Position numbers and translations under genes: made by a program. Under the pieces are notes generated by a model that saw only the letters and a program-made list of their open reading frames with translations, had not been told where the DNA came from and did no database searches. Source: Hermetia illucens (Eukaryota; Arthropoda; Insecta; Diptera; Stratiomyidae). From it: 64,000 bases of DNA. Location of the stretch: positions 49,549,240 through 49,613,239 of the forward strand of contig NC_051851.1 of assembly GCF_905115235.1 (NCBI RefSeq), written 5' to 3'. Shown one piece after another: positions 54,725-64,000 of the stretch (the first letter of the stretch is position 1; each line of letters begins with the position of its first letter).

Positions 54725-55073
54725 GGCCTCGAAAAGCGCCCCTGTAATCGTCCTCTTGAAAAGCTGCCACACAGACGTTTTATCGTTTACACTTAAGTTT
54801 CAAGAAGTCGAATTCAAAATACAATAAATTTTTTACAAGTCTTAACTCAAAATTGAAAATCCTCCCGTGGCGGCTGCGGTTCAAGCTGAAGGCAGAGGAT
54901 AAGCAATTATTATTTTGCTGTCAATCTGCCGCCAACTTATGCACCCTTTTCGCCTGCTCTCCAGTCCAGGCGAGTTCTAAAAATGTGTGGAGAGCGCCGT
55001 TGGCATCATCTGACCGCTCACGTTCGCAACTTTTGAAACAAATTTCGAATGCCGCGAATCCCGCCGCGCCACA
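54725..55073 (-). repeat. 3' LTR of the second CsRn1-like element
   Basis: Read on the minus strand it begins TGTGGCGCGGCGGG and shares TTCGAAATTTGTTTC, GAGCGGTCAGATGA and GGCGCTCTCCAC with the LTR at 5.4 kb. The distal edge is approximate. Confidence 0.6.
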
Positions 55074-57370
55074 TCACTCCGCCCCCAGATGAAATCGAGG
55101 GGTTTCAGCGACCGAATCCTGAACTGCGTTCCCCATCAATCCGCGAAGCGAACGCACCATTGTTTTGGGGCGCACACGTCCACAGCCTGGACAGATAGAC
55201 CGACTTTTCGTGTTCACCGATCTCGAGCTGGAAGAAATGTTCTCCCCGCTCGAGAACGCGATACGGGCCTTCATATGGGGGCTGCAGCGGGTTCCGGACG
55301 GCATTTATCCTGACCAAGACCTGCGTACACGTGTCCAGTTCGTTGGGCGCACAGACAGGTGCGGACGACTGTGGGGTGGGAATGCGTCGGAGATTGTCTC
55401 TCAGCAGACGCACCAACCCCGACTCTGTGAGACCCGATCTCTTGTCGAAGACCGGATCGCTTGGGAGCTCGGGTTCTCCCCGTATACCAGCTTCGCGGGG
55501 CTGGCAGCAAATTCCTCTCAGCGGGTTGTACTTGGGTCCAGGACGGCTCGTCGCGTGCCGTAATGGCGGCTTTCAGCGTCCAGTACCAACGTTCTAGCAT
55601 CCCATTGGATTGCGGGTGGTTTGCAGTTGGACGCTGGCGTTTAAATCCCAGGAGTTTTTCCTAACTCCGAGAAAAGGGTGGACTGAAATTGCATTCCTTG
55701 GTCAGTGATGACCACTGCAGGGACGCCAAAGCGAGGTATCCACTCTCGATGATTGTGAGGCAATACTTGTAACGGTGCGAGTCTCGCAAAGGCTCTACTA
55801 TGTCGAGGTGTATTGTGTGGAACCGCTTGGTAGTGCGGGGGAAAGAGCCCACTTCTTTCCTTACATGCCTGGTGACTTTACACTTTTGGCATGCGATGCA
55901 CTCTCTGGCCCAGGAATTGACATCCCTGTTCATGGAGGGCCAGAAGTATTTCTCGGTGACTAACTGATTTGTTGACCTGATGCCTGGATGCCCTAAGTCG
56001 TGAACCACGAGGAACGCTTCCTTGCGAAAGGTGGCCGGAATGTATGGCCGAGGTCCCTTTTCCGAGTCTTCGCAGCAGAGGGAGAGGTTTGAGCCAAAGG
56101 TGGGCAGCTCCCGAAATTTGTATTTGGGGTTGGATTTGAGGCTCTGAAGCACTGCGTCATCCCCCTGCGCCTTGGCAATAGCCGAGAAATCGAGTGAGGC
56201 GGGGATGTTAACCTCGGAGACAAGAGACAAAGCGTCAGCACCTATGTTGTCCTTGCCGGACACGTGCTGGATGTCTGATGTAAACTGGCTTATAAAGCTC
56301 AGGTGTCGGGTTGTCGGGCTATTGTTTCAAAGCATATGTGAGAGGCCTGCCTTCTAGGGAGAAACGGAAGTATTTGATACTCAAGTACGCGGCGAGCAGT
56401 TCGCGATCGTAGGTACTGTAGTTCCGTTGAGCGGGATTCAACTGTTTCGAGAAGAAGCTCAACGGCTGCCAAACTTGATCCACCTTTTGGTGAAGGGCAG
56501 CACCTACTGCGATGTCAGCGGCATCAACAAAAACGGCTAGGGGTGCATCTTACAGAGGAAATGCCAAGAGTGTAGTATCAGAACAGAAAACACTATTTCT
56601 TGTGTGTCCTTAGTTTTGGGGCCCAAGTAAGCGTTCAAAACGGACTGGTGTTGGGCGGCCTTGGGCAGGAAACGACGATAGAAGTTTAGCATGCCCAAGA
56701 ACCTCCGCAAATCCTTTACAGTTTTCCGACGCGGGAAGTTGTAATCGCTTGCACCTTGTCTGAGTCGGGCTGTATTCCTTCAGGGGAAATGGAGTGGCCC
56801 CTCACCTGTGTTTAAAGGAACTTGCATTTCTCAACATTTAGGACTAACCCGGCCTCAAGGAGACGTTGAAAAATGAACTCGAGATGGGCTAAGTGCTCAG
56901 ACTCAGTGGAAGAAGCGACCAAAACATCATCCAAATATACGACACAGAAGTCGAGGTTTCGCAGGACCGAGTGGATGAACTTTTGAAAGGTTTGCGCCGC
57001 ATTGCACAATCCGAAAGTCATTCGGGTGAACTCGAAGAGTCCAAAGGGTGTGCATATTGCTTTCTTTGGAATGTCTTCTGGAGCTACAGGGATTTGATGA
57101 TGAACCTTGGTTAAGTCGAAGGTTGAAATGGTGCAGCAATTCGCGAGGTTATGCGCAAAGTCGTGGATGAGTGGAATTGGATATCGGTCAGGAACAATCT
57201 GTGCATTTAGTGCAGGGTGCAGGGGCGCCATTCGCCGTTTGGCTTAGGGACCATATGCAGTGGGGAAAACCAACACCAGGTTGAGAGCCTGCGGATACCC
57301 TGTTGAATAAGTTGTTCAAATTCTTTCCGCGTTATAGCCAGTTTCTGGGATGGTAGAGGACGCACCTTCG
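54725..57370 (-). mobile_element. CsRn1-like LTR retrotransposon, 3' two thirds, fossil
   Basis: Read on the minus strand, right to left: reverse transcriptase ([35 protein letters not shown]; about 57360-56480), RNase H (to about 56240), a linker and integrase with the HHCC zinc region (HDLGHPGIRSTNQLVTEKYF, CIACQKCK) and the start of the catalytic core (56240-55660), the C-terminal integrase domain (PYEGPYRVLERGEHFFQLEI, about 55290-55230) and the 3' LTR (about 54725-55073). The 5' LTR, gag and protease are missing; the edge at 57370 meets a THR repeat. The element is broken, with a handful of breaks. It belongs to the same family as the copy in bigmax, which lacks exactly the parts kept here. 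Old insertion. Confidence 0.8.
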
Positions 57371-57650
57371 GGAAGATGAACATAAAATCGGTTCACTGTC
57401 CGCCTGTCTCTGCCTGTCTGTTTGTCTGTCACACGCTGTTTTCTCAGAGCTGGTTCTAACTATTGACATGAACTTTGGCGGAAAGGTTGGAAATGTCAAC
57501 CACCACACATACGGCGAATTATCTTGTTTCACGTTGAACTTAAGGACGAAATCCCATATTTGTAAAAGAAAGGTGCATGATTCCTTTTTCATTGAATATA
57601 ACATAACCTCTTTCATTTAATGATTTTGATTAGTACTCCCCAAAAATGTC
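57371..57650 (+). repeat. THR repeat, 5' third
   Basis: AAAATCGGTTCACTGTC, (TCTG) tract with variants, TCACACGCTGTTTTCTCAG and early body. The hairpin was lost at the junction with the LTR element. Confidence 0.65.
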
Positions 57651-57716
57651 CTGAAAACAGTCAATTTCTCAAGAATATATCAAGTTGGAAAAGACCGTGC
57701 TTGTTGGGGATTTATA

Positions 57717-58007
57717 ATAATAATAATCGTTGGCACAAAAATCCATATTGCATCAGGGCCTTGAAATGTGTTAGAGCATTTCATTCCGTAACGGTACACT
57801 GCAGGATTATAGTACTCTGTAGGAGGCAATGTGGTCAGCATTGTGCTCGCCCGAGATAATTATCCTGATTTGACTCAGGTACGCATTCACAGCTCGACTG
57901 GTACCCGATGTCAAATCACGATACAAATCCCACTGCCGCCAGTGAGATTTGAACCGCGACCTTCCGTACGACTGCCTTTTGCTCTAACCACTCAACTATC
58001 CGGACAC
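57717..58007 (-). mobile_element. tRNA-derived SINE, copy 2
   Basis: Inverted copy of the SINE at 21.2 kb. The A box (TAGTTGAGTGGTTA) and B box (GGTTCAAATC) lie at its right end on the minus strand, and an ATT-repeat tail at the left end. It is bracketed by a perfect 12-bp target-site duplication TGGGGATTTATA (57705-57716 and 58008-58019). The 3' tail reads TTTTTGTGCCAACGATTATT in sense, again resembling the RTE-like LINE tail. Confidence 0.85.
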
Positions 58008-58019
58008 TGGGGATTTATA

Positions 58020-58440
58020 GATAGTTTTATTTCGGGGTGGAGGAAATCCTGAGTCCGCTGTCCACCACTGCTCAGGTTACTTTAGTATTTGAAGTTTACG
58101 GGCCAATCTGCTCCAGGCGATCAATTTCCGAAAAAGGGATGATTTGCTCTGGAAGCAGCGTGATAATGTGATGTAGGAGCTAACTGTTACCCTTTTCGTT
58201 GTATATATTCGCAAACACGATATGGGTGCGAATTATATTGAACGCAAAATCACCTAATAAGTTTAGGCCGAAGTCAAGGGAACCATCACTTAATTTTTCT
58301 CTAGTCATTGGGGAAGTTCAGAGGCCATTATCCACTTGAAGACAGCCTGAACCAATTGAAAAGCGTCAAGAAAAATTATGGAGAACTTCCTTTTTTTATT
58401 CAAAGGTATGCTAGTATTTCTCATTCCAAGCATCCACGGT
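58020..58440. other. Intergenic stretch, nothing recognised
   Basis: No ORF or repeat match between the SINE and the next THR copy. Confidence 0.45.
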
Positions 58441-59578
58441 CCTTTTTAAGGTTTTGTTTGTAAAACAAAACCTTATTAAAATCGGTTTACTGTCTGTCTG
58501 TCTGTCCGTCTGTCTGTCTGTCCGTCACACGCATTTTTCTCGGAGACGGTTATAGCGATTGACACCAAATTTGGTGAAAAGGTGGGAACTGTGAACGCTC
58601 ACGCATATAGTGAGTTACATCCTCTTACGATGAATTTAAGGGGGGGGGGGTCCCTATACGTGCAAAAGGGGGGTGTACATTTTTTTTTCATCAAATATAG
58701 TCATGTGGGGTATCAAATTAAAGGTCTCGGTTAGTACTTTCCGAAGCCGGTATTCGTTTTGACTTTTGCTGAAAAGCGTGGGGAGTGCGGGGGGTTGAAA
58801 GTGGTCATATTTTTAACGAACCCATTCTCAGGAACTATCCAACCGAAAAATCTGGAAAAAATCAGGGAGCTGCCACTACATGGTGCCTAGGCTCCGAAAT
58901 ACCCTCCATGTCGATACCTGTTCAAATAAAGTTAATAATAGTATATTACTATAATTTTTAGTAATTGACAGGAAAACCCCCCTTAAATTTTCCTCTGAAA
59001 CAGTTACAGCTATTGATACAACATTTGTAGGAAAGGTGGAAATTGTAAATCCGCGTGGTATGCAGAGAATAGCATTGCTGTTTTAAGGAGGAGCCCCCAT
59101 ACATGCAAAAGCGGGGTGTAAAATCCTTTTTAACCGAATATAGCCAAGGCGAGTATCAAATGTCGATAGGTACTTTCCGAAGCAGGAATTAGTTTTGATA
59201 TTGTTTGCAGGGGGGACGAGTGTGGGGGTCCGAAAATTGTAAATTATTTCAAGGACACGTTTTCAGAAACTACCCAGCCTGAAATTCTGAAAAAATTTGT
59301 GGTGGTCCATGTACATGTACATACATTGCGGTGGAGGCATCATACTGGAAAGTTTGATGGAAATCCTACTATTATAAACAAAGTTGCCTCTTTCGCGTCG
59401 AATTATAACTGCCCAGAAGATAAAATGTGAGTATCCACGTCAAATTCTATGTCGGACATATTCAACGCATATTCATTATGAGCTACATATACCATGTGTT
59501 GCCAAATACTCTTATATAAAAAAATCAACAAAACTTTTCCTCCCTGAAACGCCGACCTTCCGGTTTCCCGACTTGTTT
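58441..59578 (+). repeat. THR repeats, one nearly complete and one nested or fused
   Basis: The first unit (58441-58995) has the hairpin, TCTG tract and full body. At about 58990 it continues with a second body lacking the hairpin and tract (CTGAAACAGTTACAGCTATT onward) that ends correctly at CGGTTTCCCGACTTGTTT. Either a fusion of two copies or tandem units with loss of one junction. Confidence 0.7.
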
Positions 59579-59639
59579 GTTGGTTATTTGAAGGTCGCCC
59601 TACGAGAGAATTTGTGGTTCGTAAATGCGCCAAGATCGA

Positions 59640-60362
59640 ACTTCATCAACGCTTCAGGTATGACAGGTTTTGTGTATTACTTTTATAAAGACATTTGAGT
59701 ATGCATTTGTCCCATTAGTACGTAGCACATATTATATAAAAGTATCCATTTTCGGGTGGTATTGACTTTCAATGACTTGTATTTGCAAAGAAGCGACAAA
59801 TTTGACCTATTATAACTTTGTTAGTAATAGTGCGATTTCCACCGAACTTGGTATGATCATGCTCTATGTTATAGCCTATATCAGTGCATAATTGAATTTA
59901 AGGGGGGTTCTGCAGCCAATTACTAAAAATCATAGTAATATACTACTATTAAGTTTATTTGAACAGTTGGAAGGTATTTCGGAACCCAGGCACTATATGA
60001 CGCCTGATTTTTCTTCAGATTTTTCGGTTGGGTAGTTTCTGAGAATGGCTCCGTTAAAGAAATGATCATTTCCCCCCGTGCTCCTCACCTTTCCAACAGA
60101 TGTCAAAACTAACGCCGACTTTACGAAGTACTAATCAAGACCTTTCATTTGATACCTCACATGACTATATTTGTGAAAAAAAAATGTACACTACCTAAAT
60201 ATGACTTAAAAGGATGTAATTCGCATCCATAGTTCCAGCCTTTCCACCAATTTTAGTGTCAATCGCTGCAATAGTTTCCGAGAAAAATGCGTGTGATGGA
60301 CAGACAGATAGTAAACCGATTTTAATGAGGTTTTGTTTTACACAAAACCTTAAAAAGGGCTG
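59640..60362 (-). repeat. THR repeat, nearly full length, inverted
   Basis: Starts near the 3' end in reverse (CTTCAGGTATGACAGGTTTT) and ends with TTTAATGAGGTTTTGTTTTA, CACAAAACCTTAAAAAGG: tract and perfect hairpin in reverse. Confidence 0.75.
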
Positions 60363-61075
60363 AGTAGAACTAGATTATTCATGAATGGAATTTTAATATT
60401 TCACTCGAATGTCAATTATTCTCGTTAATTATGACGCCAGCATCTTATTTGTATGGTTTAGAATGCGGTAAATTCGCACAAAACAGAAGTGCTACAACTT
60501 TGACACTAATAGCTGGATTTTCATTAAACTTGATATGCATGTGCATATTACTGTTCTCTATGCAAGTGAAAAATTTAGTACTGCTAGGTTGAACTTAAGG
60601 ATTTTTTTTAGTCAATTTCTAAAAGTTGATAATCTAATATAAATTCGCGCGATAAGTTTGAACAACTATAATTTTGGCGATAATGACCCGATTTCCATGA
60701 AATTTGGCATGTGTATGCAAGATATTGTCCGCTATTCTGCTGCTTGGTATTCATAGGATGAACTTAAGGGAGGTTGGGGGGTTTCCAGGCAATTACTAAA
60801 AGTTGGTAATATACTATTAGCAAGTTTATTTGAGCAGATATGGAAATGGCACATATTTTGATGAATACATTTCATCTAAGCGCACCATCCTGATTTTTTT
60901 CGGATTTTTAGGTTGGGTAGTTTCCGAAAACGAGTCCTGTCTCATTTTAAGTGAGTACATTTTGACTCCTTGCTCGCGCACTTTACAATTCACATCAAAA
61001 CTTAGATTAGATTCGGATAATTGAGACCTTTCATTTGATACCCCACACGACTATATCCGGTAAAAAAAAAAATTA
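60363..61075 (-). repeat. THR repeat, variant body, inverted, 5'-truncated
   Basis: Matches the body variant at 15.7 and 17.4 kb in reverse (TTTCACTCGAATGTCAATTA, AAGTTTATTTGAGCAGATAT, ACCTTTCATTTGATACCCCA). It follows the previous inverted copy without a gap, so the two form a tandem pair in reverse. Confidence 0.7.
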
Positions 61076-61144
61076 AACGCCTCTTACCTTAACAATGAGA
61101 AATACAAGAAAAATTCAGGATTGAGCTTGGACTTTTAGTTGATG

Positions 61145-61610
61145 TCGTTATGGAACGAGTAACCACGGTAATACTAGCAGAAGGTTTTTCAACAATGCCG
61201 GGATTTCAGCCCACATTACTGGAGTGGACCGAAACTTGATTGAAAGATTAGCGACGGCATTGGAAATAATATCCTGTGGCCACAAAATAGGCGTTGATCA
61301 GTTTAAGAAATTGTGTGATGAAACAGCAAAGTTGTATGTAGAGTTGTATCGTTGGCACCAAATGACACCAAATGTTCAAAAAATTTTAATGCACGGTCCG
61401 TTCGTTATAAAGTATGCCCGGTTATCCATTGGCAATCTGTCTGAAGAAGCGGCAGAGCCAGAAATAAACAGTTTTGGCAATATAGGAGCCACTTTGTATT
61501 TTCGAGAGAACAATGCAACATGGACATATTAAATAGGATACTTCTAACGTCAGATCCATTCTTGAGTAGCGTAAACCATTTAGTTTAGCGGCTTTGGATA
61601 TGCTACTCCC
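61145..61610 (+). mobile_element. Transib transposase C-terminal remnant
   Basis: The frame reads NTSRRFFNNAGISAHITGVD, RNLIERLATALEIISCGHKI, VDQFKKLCDETAKLYVELY, WHQMTPNVQKILMHGPFVIK, then IGNLSEEAAEPEINSF and, after a shift, MDILNRILLTSDPFLSSV. This order (RRFF, then the MxxxxHKILxHG motif, then the SEEAxE block carrying the catalytic Glu) is that of Transib transposases, the relatives of RAG1. The first two catalytic Asp residues lie upstream and are absent. No terminal repeats were found. Confidence 0.65.
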
Positions 61611-61843
61611 GTGGGGCATCGCATCTTCAACGATATTTCGATTGACAATGACGAAGAAAGGTGGTCTTCGGAGTGACTTTTATTTTTTTAATTTTTTTAA
61701 TTTTAACTTAATCAAATATTCTTTACTTAAAAAAGTAATTTTCTACACGATTTAGCTGTATCAAACCACCACCAGTTAGCACTGTTGGTGTTGAATATTG
61801 AAGTATAAATACTCCTATATTTAATCAAGGAGGCATTTCAGTT

Positions 61844-62945
61844 TTGATCATCGTTAGCATAACAGGGAATAGAAAGGAAAAAAAAGGATGGAATAGAGCC
61901 AAGAACGTATACTTTTTTCTGCATGAGTTCAAACACGATCATAAAGTGGCTGAGGCGACCAAGAACATTAACAGCGCATTTGGAGCTGATACGGTAAGCG
62001 AGCGAACCACACGACGGTCAGTCGACGTAAACTTTCAAAGTGACCCACGTGGGCATCCAGGACCATCGATTGACAACGACGAGTTGCGTTTGCCAGTCGA
62101 ATCCGACACACGTCAGTCTGTGAGGGACATTGCAGAGAAACTGGGCACATTATTCGACAGTTTCCCGGCACTTGCAACAACTTGGAAAGGTGAAAAAGCT
62201 CGACAAATGGGTTCCGCATGCCCTTATGGAGCAAAACATGGCGCTTCGAATGAAAATTTGCAGTTCTCTACTCACCCCCAACAGAACCGATCCCTTTTTG
62301 CCCAGGATAGTGACATGTGATAACAGGTGGATATTTTACGATAATCGTCGCCAATCAGCACAATGGCTAGATGCTGATGAGCCACTGAAGCATATGCCGA
62401 AACCGAGCCTCCTTCCGAAGAAGGTATTGGTGACTGTTTGGTGGTCTACAGCTGGAGTTATACACTATTCTTTTTTGGCACCTGGAGAAACGATAAATGC
62501 ACAGAGGAAATGCATCAAAAATTGAGTATTCAATGGTCGAGATTGGTCAACAGAGATGGTGTGATACTCTTTCACGACAATGCATGGCCTCATGTTTTCA
62601 GAACAACGGTTCAAAAGTTGAACGAATTGCAGTATGAGACTCTGCCTCATCCACCATATTCACCGGAGCTTTCGCCAACCGACTACTACTTTTTTAAACA
62701 TTTGGATCATTTTTTGACGGAAAAAAATTTAGGAACGAAGAGGCTGTCAAAATTGCCTTCGACGAATTTATCAACACCCGACAGTTGGACTTCTACAAAG
62801 CTGGCATAAATGCTCTTGAATCTCGCTGGGAGAAGTGTTTTGAATCGGCTGGCACCTATTTTGATTAAATAAATAAATTTTTGTAAGCTTTACAGTTGTT
62901 TCAAATTTTAGTACAAAAACGGCCATTTCATTTGCAACAACCTAA
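61844..62945 (+). mobile_element. mariner element, cecropia-like, broken
   Basis: Helix-turn-helix region FLHEFKHDHKVAEATKNINS with SERTTRR, then after a frameshift near 62160 HLQQLGKVKKLDKWVPHALM, IVTCDNRWIFYDNRRQSAQW (first catalytic Asp), VLVTVWWSTAGVIHYSFLAP, ILFHDNAWPH (second Asp) and PHPPYSPELSPTDYYFFKHL (third Asp, D34D spacing), ending SAGTYFD. At least three frameshifts. The right terminal repeat CCATTTCATTTGCAACAACC, then TAA, is recognisable up to 62945; I found no matching left terminal repeat. Sequence resembles the cecropia subfamily (the lineage of human Hsmar1/SETMAR). Confidence 0.85.
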
Positions 62946-63490
62946 TAATTGTGGCTCAAATACCCCTATGTGCGTTCCACAATTACCTCTTGTCTTTCCA
63001 TATTTTTCTTAAACGATTCTTCTAGATACTTTGCTACTTTTGAAGTATTTTCTTTTTCTTCTTCAGTTATCTCTAACGTGATCTTAAACTTTTTTAAGTG
63101 GTGGTTTATATCTTCCTTAACAGATATTATAGCGTCTTGTCGTTTTCCCATGTCATCTGTAAGTTTTGATTGCTTTTCATTCTGTTGTCTTATAAGTTCT
63201 TCTTGTCGCCTTCTAGATTCTTCTTTTTGTCTTTCCATTCTAGATATAACTAGCAGTAGGGTTGCTACGTCGTTGCTGTTTAGCGTGGATGTTGCAGCTG
63301 CTTCCTTGCGACCTTCGATAGACAGTGTAGGCTTACCGTTCCTCGACATTGATACCTCGCGACTCCAAAGCTGCGCAAAGTCTTCTCTGTAATTCTGCTT
63401 TAGTCCCCTCGTAGTGAGCTCTAATTCTCACAGCTCCCTTTTCAGGTGCACTACTTTCAAGCCCTTCATCACAATATAGTAGTTTCAACG
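62946..63490 (-). mobile_element. Possible Gag-like coiled-coil fragment of an LTR-type element
   Basis: Minus strand 63349-62966 is an open 127-codon frame rich in Glu, Lys and Arg (RQEELIRQQNEKQSKLTDDM; coiled coil). Just upstream another stretch reads EGTKAELQRRLCAALESRGI, a SAP-like helix pair often seen at the start of insect Ty3/gypsy Gag proteins. Treated as a broken fossil fragment; family not certain. Confidence 0.35.
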
Positions 63491-63640
63491 TAATGATTAT
63501 ACATTCATTACTTTCTAGTTAGCCGGGAGTGCATTTAATGCCAAAAAGGATTAACTGTTATTCAGTTTGTCATATCCATATCTATGTAAAACTTACTTCA
63601 TCTTGGCATTAACATGTAGTCTGTAGAAATTGCAATGTAA

Positions 63641-64000
63641 ATGTTACTGATAAACATGGTACATTTTCTACAAGCGGTTTTGATTTTCATGGGTTTCACT
63701 GTTAAGGTTCAGTCATATCCCGAGGGTTTCACAATAGCTAAAGCAGGTACGGAAGTCACAACTGTTAAAAGCAAATCGAAATTCAATTATCAGACAGAAG
63801 AAGGAGAATTTCCGGGGATAGTAAGTTGGGAAGTTAATTTTATTTTTAATCAATGGGGTGACGTTAAACGTTTTAGATTTCTTTTCGCTATAGAGGACGA
63901 ATGGTACATGAGTGCACGGGCGCATTAGTTAGCATGAGATTTGCACTGAGTGCAGCACATTGTTTTGATATATTTTCCGTACTAACTGTGAGTATTTAAG
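63641..64000 (+). CDS. Serine protease-like gene D, 5' part, runs off the window
   Basis: Exon 1 63641-63820 (60 aa) and exon 2 63877-63987 (37 aa), GT-AG, in frame. A signal peptide (HFLQAVLIFMGFTV) leads to a longer pro-region and KFNYQTEEGEFPGI, where C has KIVNGRKAEPGEFPSI: the IVNG activation sequence is replaced by FNYQ. Exon 2 is in the standard fold (HECTGALVSMRFALSAAHCF) with the catalytic His present. A GTGAGT donor follows, so the rest lies to the right. It may be an active protease with a different activation site, or a homologue that cannot be activated in the usual way. Start could also be the Met at 63656. Confidence 0.7.

Noticed and set aside
55074-55664. Several overlapping plus-strand ORFs up to 132 codons
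   Set aside because: Antisense shadows of the integrase C-terminal region, which has GC-rich codon use leaving many frames open.

Overview
The window looks like nuclear DNA of an insect, most likely a fly with a large, repeat-loaded genome. The evidence is a bigmax/Mlx-type bHLH-zipper gene with GT-AG introns, a cluster of secreted S1A serine proteases with short AT-rich introns, and a typical insect transposon mix: Jockey, R1, I-like and RTE-like LINEs, a tRNA-derived SINE, mariner, Transib and CsRn1-like LTR elements. I cannot name the species from sequence alone.

Layout. 1-1.6 kb is LINE debris. 1.8-3.2 kb (minus) is an intact single-exon tRNA 2'-O-methyltransferase, TRM13. It shares a 517-bp divergent promoter region with bigmax (plus, 3.7-11.9 kb, four exons, 249 aa). 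From 12.2 kb to the right edge runs a cluster of four paralogous serine protease genes in alternating orientation: A (minus, 12.2-22.3 kb), B (plus, 30.3-39.2 kb), C (minus, 46.3-53.0 kb) and D (plus, 63.6 kb to the edge). I assembled them by joining exons that are too short to stand out individually. A, B and C have the same six-exon plan and similar lengths (288, 287 and 281 aa). A and C keep the His-Asp-Ser triad and the Asp of trypsin specificity. B has lost all three catalytic residues yet keeps open exons and splice sites, so it reads as a serine protease homologue. D has the catalytic His but an unusual activation site, and it runs off the window.

bigmax and proteases A, B and C each carry one very large intron (7.3, 9.0, 7.7 and 5.1 kb) among otherwise tiny ones, and those introns hold most of the mobile DNA. 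The dominant component is an unclassified repeat of about 0.75-0.9 kb, called THR (TCTG-hairpin repeat) here. It opens with a 10-bp-stem hairpin and a (TCTG)n tract and closes near GACTTGTT. About 25 pieces occur in both orientations, including a head-to-tail array at 15.6-19.1 kb. Other notable items are two SINEs with perfect target-site duplications and a 3' tail matching an RTE-like LINE of the same window; two copies of a TTAA-flanked inverted-repeat element; a truncated LINE sandwiched between two 457-bp direct repeats; and two partial CsRn1-like LTR retrotransposons in opposite orientation (fossils). All coordinates come from reading by eye; element edges are generally good to tens of bases, while splice sites are given to the base where the frame supports them.
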